Of a stretch of 64,000 nt of DNA, positions 42,974-50,445 are shown one piece after another. Source of the DNA: Saccharibacillus sp. O23 (lineage in GTDB: Bacteria; Bacillota; Bacilli; Paenibacillales; Paenibacillaceae). A model generated the notes under the pieces. It saw only the letters and a program-made list of their open reading frames with translations. It was not told the DNA's origin and did no database searches. A program made the position numbers and the translations under genes. The stretch lies in contig NZ_NJDE01000007.1 in the NCBI RefSeq assembly GCF_002205895.1, positions 62,001-126,000 of the forward strand, given 5' to 3'. Position 1 is the stretch's first letter; each line of letters opens with the position of its first letter.

Positions 42974-43959
42974 CCCAAACTTTGAGAAAGGCCCGCCGAG
43001 AGGCGGGCTTTCCGTCATCTTTAAGATGGCTGGGCATGGCTCTGCTGAGAGCGCTGATCGTGATCTTGTGCGTGACGACGGCGGTATTTTTCTTGATTCG
43101 GATCGTACCGGGCGACCCGGCCAAGATGATTCTCGGCGAATACGCGACGGACGAGTCGATCGCGGCGCTGCGCCATACGCTGGGCCTCGATCTGTCGCTC
43201 TGGGAACAGTTCGTCCGTTTCGTGCGGACGCTGTTCACGCAGGGCGATACGGGCCATTCGATCGTCTCGGACGTATCCGTGCGGCAGTTGATATCCGATC
43301 GCGCGCCGGTCACGCTGCTGCTGATCGCGATGGCGGCGGTGCTCGCGGTGTTCGTTTCGCTGATCCTGGCCGTCGCGGCCGCGACGAACAAGGATAAATT
43401 AATCGACCATTTGATCCGCATCTTTCCCGCGATCACGCTGGGCATGCCGGTGTTCTGGGTCGGACTGCTGCTGATCCTGCTGTTCGGGGTCCGGCTGCAT
43501 TGGTTTCCGGTCGGCGGGGTGCGCGAAGGGTGGGCAGGCATGCTCTACAGCTTGACGCTGCCCGCGATCACGGTCGCTTTTTCCCAGATTCCGACGTTGG
43601 TCCGTTCGCTGCGGGCGCAGATGCTGGAGGTGTTGGAGTCCGATTTCGTCGTCACGCTGCGGGCTGCCGCGATTCCGCGCCGGGTCATTCTGTTCAAGCA
43701 CGTGCTTCGCAATTCCGCGCTGCCGACGCTGATGCTGCTCGGCGTCAATCTGTCGTACATGATCGGAGGCACGCTGGTCGTCGAGCAGGTCTTCGGAATC
43801 AAAGGGATCGGCAGTCTGCTGTTCACGTCGATATCGAGCCGGGATTTCCCGGTCATTCAGGGGATCGCGCTCTACTGCGCGGTAGCTGTCGTGGTGATCG
43901 GCCTGCTGGTCGAGATCTTCGCTTGGTGGCTGGACCCGAGAACGAAGGAGAAGCGATAA
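42970..43959 (+). CDS. ABC transporter permease (DppB/OppB/NikB type)
   Basis: 329 residues, about six membrane helices: first helix ALIVILCVTTAVFFLIRIVP followed by the family motif GDPAKMILG, then the EAA-type loop near TLRAAAIPRRVILFKHVLRN that contacts the ATPases. Its ATG overlaps the TGA of the binding-protein gene (ATGA at 42970-42973), so translation is coupled. A hairpin lies inside the first 15 codons; an in-frame ATG at 43036 after the hairpin is an alternative start. Confidence 0.93.
   Translation: MTQTLRKARREAGFPSSLRWLGMALLRALIVILCVTTAVFFLIRIVPGDPAKMILGEYATDESIAALRHTLGLDLSLWEQFVRFVRTLFTQGDTGHSIVSDVSVRQLISDRAPVTLLLIAMAAVLAVFVSLILAVAAATNKDKLIDHLIRIFPAITLGMPVFWVGLLLILLFGVRLHWFPVGGVREGWAGMLYSLTLPAITVAFSQIPTLVRSLRAQMLEVLESDFVVTLRAAAIPRRVILFKHVLRNSALPTLMLLGVNLSYMIGGTLVVEQVFGIKGIGSLLFTSISSRDFPVIQGIALYCAVAVVVIGLLVEIFAWWLDPRTKEKR
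42987..43011 (+). promoter_or_regulatory. Terminator-like hairpin at the binding-protein/permease junction
   Basis: AAA-G-GCCCGCC (42987-42997), loop GAGA, GGCGGGC-TTT (43002-43011). GC-rich 7-bp perfect stem with A/T ends just after the ATGA junction; likely to reduce permease expression relative to the binding protein or to protect the upstream mRNA 3-prime end. Confidence 0.6.
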
Positions 43960-43960
43960 G

Positions 43961-44098
43961 ATGAAGAGACTTAATCAAGAGATCGCCGAACCGGTACGGG
44001 CAAAAGGCGAAACAAGCGGGGAACCGCGACTGCGGACGAACCGAGGCTTGCTTGAGCGCGGCGGAGAATCCCCGAAGATCGAGGAGGGACGCGCATGA
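43961..44098 (+). CDS. 45-codon ORF bridging the two permease genes
   Basis: Begins MKRLNQEIAEPVRAKGETSG and ends IEEGRA. AAGGAG (43945-43950) lies 10 nt before its ATG, and its TGA overlaps the ATG of the next permease (ATGA 44095-44098). Strongly charged, no membrane segment, no recognised family. It may only serve as a translational coupler across the gap between the permeases. Confidence 0.4.
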   Translation: MKRLNQEIAEPVRAKGETSGEPRLRTNRGLLERGGESPKIEEGRA

Positions 44099-44988
44099 AG
44101 ACCGAAAGAATGCTCACGACGCCGGAGATCGGAACCGATCCGGTTCTGCCGCCGGGAACGCGCGGACCGCGCGGCTGGAGCCGGATTCGCCGGATTCCGG
44201 CGCTGATGGCGGGCGGCGTCATGCTGCTTCTGCTGATCCTGCTCGCCGTGTTCATTCCGTGGATCAGTCCGTTCGATCCGACCGCGCAGGATCTGTCTTC
44301 GTTCCTGCAGCCGCCGTCCGCCGAGCATTGGCTGGGTACGGATCAGCTCGGGCGGGACTTGTTTACCCGTCTGATCTACGCGGCCCGTACCGATCTGGGG
44401 ATCATGGTGCTCGCGGAGATCATTCCGTTCTGCTCGGGCATCGCGATCGGACTGTTGGCCGGTTATTACGGCGGCTGGGTAAACACGATCGTGTCGCTGG
44501 TAACCGATACGTTTATCGCGTTTCCGTTCTATCTGATCGTGATCATCGTGGCGTTCGCCAGCGGCGCGGGAGCCAAAGGGATCTACATCACGTTCGTATT
44601 GGTCGGTTGGATCGTGTTCGCCCGCGTCTCGCGGGGGCTGGCGGCGTCGCTGCGCGAACAGGAATGGATCGCGTCGGCGCAGACGCTCGGGCTGCCGGGC
44701 TGGCGGATTCTGCTGCGCCATCTGCTGCCGAATATTCTGCCGCAGGCCGTCGTCGTGCTGATGACCGACATGGTCGGGGTACTGGTCGCGATCGTGACGC
44801 TGGGTTATCTCGGGATCGGGATCGCGCCGCCGACGCCGGATTGGGGCACGATGATCGCCGACGGCCAGTCGTTCATGACGACCGCTTGGTGGTTGTCGGC
44901 CGTGCCGGGCTTCGCGGTCGTCTATACGGGCATCGCGCTGTCGCTGCTCGGCGACGGATTGGCCGATCTGTGGAGAAGAAAATCATGA
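44095..44988 (+). CDS. ABC transporter permease (DppC/OppC/NikC type)
   Basis: 297 residues with about five to six membrane helices. N-terminal OppC_N-type segment (LMAGGVMLLLLILLAVFIPW, then PFDPTAQDL, EHWLGTDQLGRDLFTRLIY), EAA loop in SAQTLGLPGWRILLRHLLPN and GYLGIGIAPPTPDWGTMI near the end, all typical of the second permease of peptide/nickel importers. GAGGAGGG lies just upstream. It overlaps the next gene by ATGA. Confidence 0.94.
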   Translation: MKTERMLTTPEIGTDPVLPPGTRGPRGWSRIRRIPALMAGGVMLLLLILLAVFIPWISPFDPTAQDLSSFLQPPSAEHWLGTDQLGRDLFTRLIYAARTDLGIMVLAEIIPFCSGIAIGLLAGYYGGWVNTIVSLVTDTFIAFPFYLIVIIVAFASGAGAKGIYITFVLVGWIVFARVSRGLAASLREQEWIASAQTLGLPGWRILLRHLLPNILPQAVVVLMTDMVGVLVAIVTLGYLGIGIAPPTPDWGTMIADGQSFMTTAWWLSAVPGFAVVYTGIALSLLGDGLADLWRRKS

Positions 44989-46115
44989 GCGCGCGGGAGT
45001 CGATGAACATGCATGAAAAAGACGCAGCAGCGTTTGAAAAAGCGGGAAAGCTCGGGAAGTTCGGCATGTCCGATAAGTCCGGCAAGACCGGAACGGACGC
45101 GAGCGAACCGCCGATTCTGGTCGCGGACGATCTGACGCTGGCGACCGCTTCGGGGCAAACATTGGTCGAAGGCATCGGTTTTGCGCTCAGACGCGGGGAA
45201 AGCATCGGGTTGGTCGGCGAATCGGGTTCGGGCAAATCGCTGACGCTTCGCGCGGTGCTGGGTCTGCTGCCCAAAGGCGTAACCATAACGCGCGGCTCGG
45301 TTCGCCATTCGGTCCGCAGCGCGATGGTCTTCCAAGATCCGCGCGGCGCGCTCGATCCGCTGTGTCCGGTCGTCAAGCAGGTGGCGGAAGTGGTGCGCTA
45401 TCGTCAGAACAAGAATCGCCGCGAAGCCAGAGCCGAAGCGTTGAAGCTGCTCGGTCTGCTCGGCCTGCCGGAATCGCTGGCCCGCGAAGACCGTTATCCG
45501 AACCAGTTGTCGGGCGGACAATGTCAGCGGATCGTGATCGCGCTGGCTCTGGCCTGCCGGCCGGATATCCTGCTCTGCGACGAGCCGACCACGGCGCTCG
45601 ACGTGACCGTGCAGCGGCAGATCATCGATCTGATCGCGCGTTTGCAGAGCGAGCTGGGCTTCGCGATGATCTTCGTGACCCACAATCTGGCGATCGCGGC
45701 GGAAATGTGTTCGCGCTTGATCGTGATGAAGCAGGGGCGGGTCGTCGAAGAGGGTCCGTCCGTCGACGTGCTGACCGCGCCGCGCGATCCGTATACGCGG
45801 ATGCTGATCGAGGCGCTGCTGCAGCTGCCGGAAACGGCGGGAGCGGCCGGGACTGATCCGGCATTGACAGGAAACGCGAATCGCTTGAACGGTGAACGAA
45901 CGGACGCCGAAGCGGCGAATCATCCAAGCCTGAGCGGGGAAGACGGAAGCGGAGCAAGCACAAGCGACGAACCCTCCGCCGTCGAAGCGGCGAAAGCTCC
46001 AAGCGAGAGTGCCGAAAACGCCGCGCGAAAAGAGGACTCAGCGATCTCCGACTCCGAGACGGAATCGCAGTTCCCGACGCTCGGGTCGAATACGGAAGGA
46101 GAGGATCCGCGATGA
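44985..46115 (+). CDS. ABC transporter ATP-binding protein (DppD/OppD type) with long acidic tail
   Basis: 376 residues. Walker A GESGSGKS, Q-loop MVFQDP, signature LSGGQCQR, Walker B ILLCDEP and H-loop in FVTHNLAI are intact. The last 100 or so residues after the RMLIEALLQLPET helix are low-complexity and acidic (Glu/Ser/Ala/Thr/Asp), in the place where relatives carry the short oligopeptide-transporter C-terminal or iron-sulphur motif. It starts by ATGA overlap with the permease and overlaps the next ATPase by ATGA. Energises the importer together with that protein. Confidence 0.92.
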   Translation: MSARESMNMHEKDAAAFEKAGKLGKFGMSDKSGKTGTDASEPPILVADDLTLATASGQTLVEGIGFALRRGESIGLVGESGSGKSLTLRAVLGLLPKGVTITRGSVRHSVRSAMVFQDPRGALDPLCPVVKQVAEVVRYRQNKNRREARAEALKLLGLLGLPESLAREDRYPNQLSGGQCQRIVIALALACRPDILLCDEPTTALDVTVQRQIIDLIARLQSELGFAMIFVTHNLAIAAEMCSRLIVMKQGRVVEEGPSVDVLTAPRDPYTRMLIEALLQLPETAGAAGTDPALTGNANRLNGERTDAEAANHPSLSGEDGSGASTSDEPSAVEAAKAPSESAENAARKEDSAISDSETESQFPTLGSNTEGEDPR

Positions 46116-46897
46116 GTGCCGATCTGCGTATCGAACATGTGCAAGTCCGTTACGGCGGGTTCACGGCGCTGCATGACCTGACGCTGCATGTGCCGGCGAA
46201 TACGACGCTGGGTTTGGTCGGCGAATCCGGTTCCGGCAAATCCACGCTGGCCCGCGCGGTCGCGGGGCTGATCGTGCCCGCGGAAGGACGCATGACGCTG
46301 GGCGGTCGCGCGCTGGACAAACGCCGCAGCCGCGAACAGCGCAAACAGATCCAGATGATTTTCCAGAACCCCGACGCTTCGCTGAATCCCCGGCATTCCG
46401 TTCGCGGGATTCTGTCCGAAGCGCTGCTGTTCCACAAGATGACGAGAGGGCGCGCTCAGACGGAGCAGCGCTGTCGGGAACTGTTGGAGCAGGTGCGCCT
46501 GCCGGCGGACTCGCTCGACAAATATCCGCACGAATTCTCGGGCGGGCAGCGTCAGCGGATCGCGATCGCCCGCGCGCTCAGCGTCGAACCCGAGCTGCTG
46601 ATCGCGGACGAACCGACCAGCGCGCTCGACGTATCCGTACAGCGCGACGTGTTGGAATTGTTCCTGGAGATCCGGGAACGATTGAAGCTCACGGTACTGT
46701 TCATCTCGCATGATCTGGGCGTCATTCATGCCGTCAGCGATACGGTCGCCGTGATGCGGCAGGGCGAATTGGTCGAGTTTGCGCCGAAAGAGCGGTTTTT
46801 CGTCCGCCCGGAAACGGAGTATGGACGCGAGCTGCTGGCGGCCGTGCCGAAGATGCCGATCGCGGCCGGATCTGCGGAGCGCAATCTTACCTTTTAG
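46112..46897 (+). CDS. ABC transporter ATP-binding protein (DppF/OppF type)
   Basis: 261 residues, complete nucleotide-binding domain: Walker A GESGSGKS, Q-loop MIFQNPDASLNPRHSV, signature SGGQRQRIAIARAL, Walker B LLIADEP, H-loop ISHDLG. Standard second ATPase of peptide/nickel importers; the two ATPases form a heterodimer beneath the permeases. Start by ATGA overlap. Last gene of the importer operon before a 330-nt gap. Confidence 0.94.
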   Translation: MSADLRIEHVQVRYGGFTALHDLTLHVPANTTLGLVGESGSGKSTLARAVAGLIVPAEGRMTLGGRALDKRRSREQRKQIQMIFQNPDASLNPRHSVRGILSEALLFHKMTRGRAQTEQRCRELLEQVRLPADSLDKYPHEFSGGQRQRIAIARALSVEPELLIADEPTSALDVSVQRDVLELFLEIRERLKLTVLFISHDLGVIHAVSDTVAVMRQGELVEFAPKERFFVRPETEYGRELLAAVPKMPIAAGSAERNLTF

Positions 46898-47001
46898 TGT
46901 CGATAAGGGGGAGGGCGGTCCGCACACGAGTTGAGCCGATCGGCTGCCTTAGATGCGGATGCAGATTCGTTCCCTATATCGATTGGCGGACTCGCAGGAA
47001 A

Positions 47002-47184
47002 TGTTGACGTTACGTCAGCAAATTCGCTTTTTTTAGAAAAGCGGATGAAGAATGTTGACGCTGCGTCAACAATTATTGAGATATAGGGCCAAATAGAGAG
47101 AAAAACGCTGGAAATGCTGACTTTCCGTCAACATTTGCGCGTATAGGGGTAGTTTTTACGCAAAATGTTGATTTTTGGTCAGCA
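47002..47184. repeat. Four phased 19-bp pseudo-palindromes
   Basis: Units of the form TGyTGAC(n)-3 nt-(n)GTCArCA (8-3-8): 47002-47020, 47053-47071 (perfect arms), 47115-47133, 47166-47184. Starts are 51, 62 and 51 nt apart, close to whole helical turns. They fill most of the 46898-47229 gap before the aminotransferase gene. They may be operators or a mobile-type intergenic repeat family; nothing else is seen in the gap. Confidence 0.8.
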
Positions 47185-47229
47185 TTTTGCAAGCTAGCGT
47201 AGACAGAGATCGAAGGATGGAGGATGAAT

Positions 47230-48291
47230 ATGAATACGATACAAACGGGTTTTGTGCCGCTTACGCGCGAGGAATATGATAAGTTGGGCCGATTGCTCGC
47301 CGGATTGCTTCGCACGAAACACACGCCGGTTATTATTCCGGGCGAAGCGATTCTCGGGATCGAAGCGATCGCGGCAAGCATCGCCGCGCCGGGCCGCAAG
47401 TTCCTGAACATCGTGACGGGACCTTACGGCACGTTGTTCGGCGAATGGCTGGAACGCGGCGGAGCCGAAGTCGAAGAGCTGCGCGTGCCGTTCGACGAAG
47501 TCGTGACCGCCGAAGCGGTGGAAGCGGCGATCGAACGTTCGAAGCCGCAGGCGATCTCGTTCGTCCACGCCGAAGTCGTGACCGGCGGTTCCAATCCGGC
47601 CGCCGCCATTCTGGAAGCGGCGCGTCGGCATGACCTGATCACGGTCATCGATTCCGTCTCGGCCGTCGGTGGCGAAGAACTGCCGATCGACGAATGGGGC
47701 GCGGATCTGGTCGCGATCGGCGCGCAGAAAGCACTGGGCGGCCCGAACGGCGTCAGCGCCGTCGCGGTCTCGCCTCGCGGCTGGGACTATATCGCGTCGA
47801 ACGAACGCGCGCCGCGCAGTTCGATCCTGTCGCTGCTCGACCTGAAGCCGCCGGGCGAAGGGGAAGCGTTCCGCGTGCCGCCGTACATCCCGACGCTCGA
47901 AGCCCGCGCGCTGATCGCGGCGCTGGAAGCGGTCGCAGCCGAAGGCTTGGAGCGGGTGATCCGCCGCCATGAAGCGGCGGCGGAAGCGACGGCGGCCGGA
48001 CTGCGGGCGCTGGGTCTAGAAGGCTGGCAGCGCGACGCTTCGCGCAGGTCGACGCTCACGACGACGGTACGGATCGGCGGCGAAGAGCGGCTCAAGATCG
48101 AGCAGCCGATCGGCATCGTCGCGCCGGGCGACGGCGAACTGCGCGGGCAGCTGCTGCGCGTGAACCATTTCGGAGCGAACGCTTCGCGCGTCGGCGTCGA
48201 GACGGCGATCAAGACGCTGGCAGGTCTGCTTCAGATCGACGCGGCCCAAGCGATCGAAGCCGTTCGCGCCGCCTGGGAGGCGCGGTTATGA
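47230..48291 (+). CDS. PLP-dependent aminotransferase class V (alanine-glyoxylate type)
   Basis: 353 residues, fold-type I PLP enzyme. The PLP lysine is K167 in AIGAQKALGGPNG, with the preceding DSVSAVGGEELPIDEWGAD block carrying the PLP-binding aspartate and the early VHAEVVTGGSNP segment. The family moves amino groups from serine, alanine or purine-breakdown intermediates to glyoxylate or 2-oxo acids. Start at 47230 because GGAGG (47219-47223) is 6 nt upstream; the ATG at 47224 abuts it. Overlaps the amidohydrolase gene by ATGA, so both form one operon, probably acting on the importer's substrate. Confidence 0.9.
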   Translation: MNTIQTGFVPLTREEYDKLGRLLAGLLRTKHTPVIIPGEAILGIEAIAASIAAPGRKFLNIVTGPYGTLFGEWLERGGAEVEELRVPFDEVVTAEAVEAAIERSKPQAISFVHAEVVTGGSNPAAAILEAARRHDLITVIDSVSAVGGEELPIDEWGADLVAIGAQKALGGPNGVSAVAVSPRGWDYIASNERAPRSSILSLLDLKPPGEGEAFRVPPYIPTLEARALIAALEAVAAEGLERVIRRHEAAAEATAAGLRALGLEGWQRDASRRSTLTTTVRIGGEERLKIEQPIGIVAPGDGELRGQLLRVNHFGANASRVGVETAIKTLAGLLQIDAAQAIEAVRAAWEARL

Positions 48292-49490
48292 TCTTGAAGA
48301 AGCCGGAGCGCAAAAGCTTCCGCAATATCGCGATCGTCGGGATCTCGGACAAACGGTTCGATATCGAAATCGAACACGGGCGATTCGTGTCGGTAACAGA
48401 AACGCGAACAGAAACGCGGGAAGGGTTCGAAAAGGAAGAAAGCCGGACTCGAGAATTCGCGGAAGCCGAAATCGTCGACGGCTCCGATCTATGGATCTCG
48501 CCGGGCCTGATCGATCTGCATACGCATATGGCGTGGACGGATTTCGATCACTCCGATCAGGATAAACGAGATCCTGCCGAAGTCGAAATCATGCAGGCTC
48601 AAGCTTTCGAAGCGACCCTTCGTACCGGCGTAACGACGGTGCGGGACGCGGGCGGGCTGACGCCGCGAACGGCGAAGCATCTGGTCCGGCATTACCGGCA
48701 TCCGCTGCGCGTCGATAACGCCAGCCATATGTTCGGTTCGGACGATGCGCGCGGCATCGATCATCTGAAGCGCAAAGCGGACGAGGTCTTCGCGTCCGGA
48801 GCGAACTGGATCAAGATCATGGCGACGGGCGGCCTCGGCGCGCCTACCGAGCAGGTCACCGATCCGACGTTATCGGAGGAAGAGTTTGCTTTCCTCGTGC
48901 GTTACGCGCACGAGCACGGCCGCCGGGTCTTCGTGCATGCTTGGGGCGGCGTCGCGATCGATTGGGCCGCGCGCTATGGAGCGGAATCGATCGAGCACGG
49001 CATGTTCCTCACGCCGGATCAAGCCGGCCGTTTGGCCGAAGCGAACGTCGCTTTCGTGCCGACGGCTTCGATCTACCGCATCGCCGCCGACCCGCGCGGC
49101 GTGCTGGCGCTGCCGCCGGTCATTCAAGACCGCGCCGCGCGTGCCGTGGCGGCGCACGCGCAGGCCGTGAGCCATGCCGAGCGCGCCGGCGTGCGCATCG
49201 GCTTCGGCACGGACTACGCCACGCCCCATTTGCACGGGCGCAATCTCCAAGAGCTGTTCACGCTCTTGGAGTACGGCCTGAGCCGGAAGGCCGTCTGGGC
49301 GGCGGCGACATCGGACGCCGCCGTCATTCTCGGGCGCGGCGGCGAGCTGGGCCGCATCGCCGAAGGCTATCTGTCCGACGCCGTCGTATTCGGCTCGGAC
49401 CCGGACCTTGCGCGCAGCGAAGAAGAGCTGCGCGGAAGCATTCTGTCCGTCCTGACCGGGGCGGACGAAGAAGAACTGGCGGCCGATTAA
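48288..49490 (+). CDS. Amidohydrolase (imidazolonepropionase/prolidase-like)
   Basis: 400 residues, metal-dependent TIM-barrel hydrolase. Metal ligands: DLHTHMAW after strand 1, the carboxylated-lysine strand in ANWIKIMATGG, VHAWGG, ESIEHGMF and the catalytic aspartate in FGTDYATP. N- and C-terminal beta segments form the usual small domain. Members cleave amides, lactams or Xaa-Pro dipeptides. Translation is coupled by ATGA to the aminotransferase. A combined role in degrading an imported amide or peptide-like compound to an amino acid and then a 2-oxo acid is an inference. Confidence 0.88.
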   Translation: MILKKPERKSFRNIAIVGISDKRFDIEIEHGRFVSVTETRTETREGFEKEESRTREFAEAEIVDGSDLWISPGLIDLHTHMAWTDFDHSDQDKRDPAEVEIMQAQAFEATLRTGVTTVRDAGGLTPRTAKHLVRHYRHPLRVDNASHMFGSDDARGIDHLKRKADEVFASGANWIKIMATGGLGAPTEQVTDPTLSEEEFAFLVRYAHEHGRRVFVHAWGGVAIDWAARYGAESIEHGMFLTPDQAGRLAEANVAFVPTASIYRIAADPRGVLALPPVIQDRAARAVAAHAQAVSHAERAGVRIGFGTDYATPHLHGRNLQELFTLLEYGLSRKAVWAAATSDAAVILGRGGELGRIAEGYLSDAVVFGSDPDLARSEEELRGSILSVLTGADEEELAAD

Positions 49491-49536
49491 GAGGCCGCCG
49501 CAGGACTGACAATCGAAAAAGTCAGACATACGGAAA

Positions 49537-50427
49537 TCAAGGTCCGTGTTCCGGCTTCGAACTTTTGGAGGCATAATACGAGTCGAGTCCTTTTTTGATG
49601 CCGGTCACAATCTGGTTCTGATAGGCGTCTTGGCTCAATTTACGATCTTCGTCGGGATTGGTCATGAATCCGGCCTCGATCAATACTGACGGAATCGTCA
49701 GCCAGTTGAAGCCGGTCAGATCTTCTCGCGGCTTGAATCCGTTAAAGGCCGCGGAAGTCGTTTCGACAAGACCGTCTCTAAGAAAGCTTGCTGCGGCAAG
49801 ACTCTCGGCCGAAATTTCTTTTGTATAAGGACTATCCGGAGACGGGTACAACAGCGACATGCCGTGCGTCTTCGGATTCTCGCTTCCGTCGGCATGAAGC
49901 CGGATCATCAGATCGGCTCCCGAACGGCTGCAAAATTCGGCTCTTTCTTTGTTTGATAGATCCACGTCGTTTGTTGTGCGAACCATAACGACTTGATAAT
50001 CCGAAGCAAGCTCGTTTTGCAATTTTAAAGCAATCTCAAGATTCAATTCGTATTCGGGCTTGCCTGTAGAGACGCCGCGAGTTCCGCTGGAAACCTTGGG
50101 TTTCATTACCGAGCTTCCCGGAGCGATCGGTTCTTTATCCGAGTTGCCTGAACTTTGATGCCCGGCTTCGATACAGAGCACGGGCTTTTGAACGTTTACC
50201 GTTCGGGGATCTTGTTGCAAAGCTTCTTCCGCAGGAACGTCCGTCTGATCAGCAGGGTCGACGGGCTCGGGCAGCGTTTCTGCTTCTTCGTAAGCTCGAG
50301 TGAGTGTCAGCTTTTCTTCCTGCTGTGCGGAATAGGCGGGTTGGTTCGAAGGAGTCGAACAACCGGACATGAGGATCGCCAAAAGAAACACGCAAGTCGT
50401 CAGTTTTGAGAAAATGGAATATGGCAT
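49537..50427 (-). CDS. N-acetylmuramoyl-L-alanine amidase lipoprotein (Amidase_3)
   Basis: 296 residues. Lipobox LMSGC (C23), a spacer of about 50 residues, then Amidase_3: first zinc histidine in LCIEAGHQ, glutamate in EYELNLEIALKL, second histidine in LMIRLHADG and the catalytic glutamate in SVLIEAGFMTN. It would cleave the amide between muramic acid and the stem peptide in the wall while anchored to the membrane. It lies 18 nt after the VWA protein gene and is translated from the same mRNA. Confidence 0.92.
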   Translation of the reverse strand: MPYSIFSKLTTCVFLLAILMSGCSTPSNQPAYSAQQEEKLTLTRAYEEAETLPEPVDPADQTDVPAEEALQQDPRTVNVQKPVLCIEAGHQSSGNSDKEPIAPGSSVMKPKVSSGTRGVSTGKPEYELNLEIALKLQNELASDYQVVMVRTTNDVDLSNKERAEFCSRSGADLMIRLHADGSENPKTHGMSLLYPSPDSPYTKEISAESLAAASFLRDGLVETTSAAFNGFKPREDLTGFNWLTIPSVLIEAGFMTNPDEDRKLSQDAYQNQIVTGIKKGLDSYYASKSSKPEHGP

Positions 50428-50445
50428 CGCTATAGGCTCTCTTTC

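Noticed and set aside
47002..47184. CRISPR array or transposon end
   Set aside because: Units are short palindromes with irregular spacing of 51 and 62 nt; no cas or transposase genes are near.
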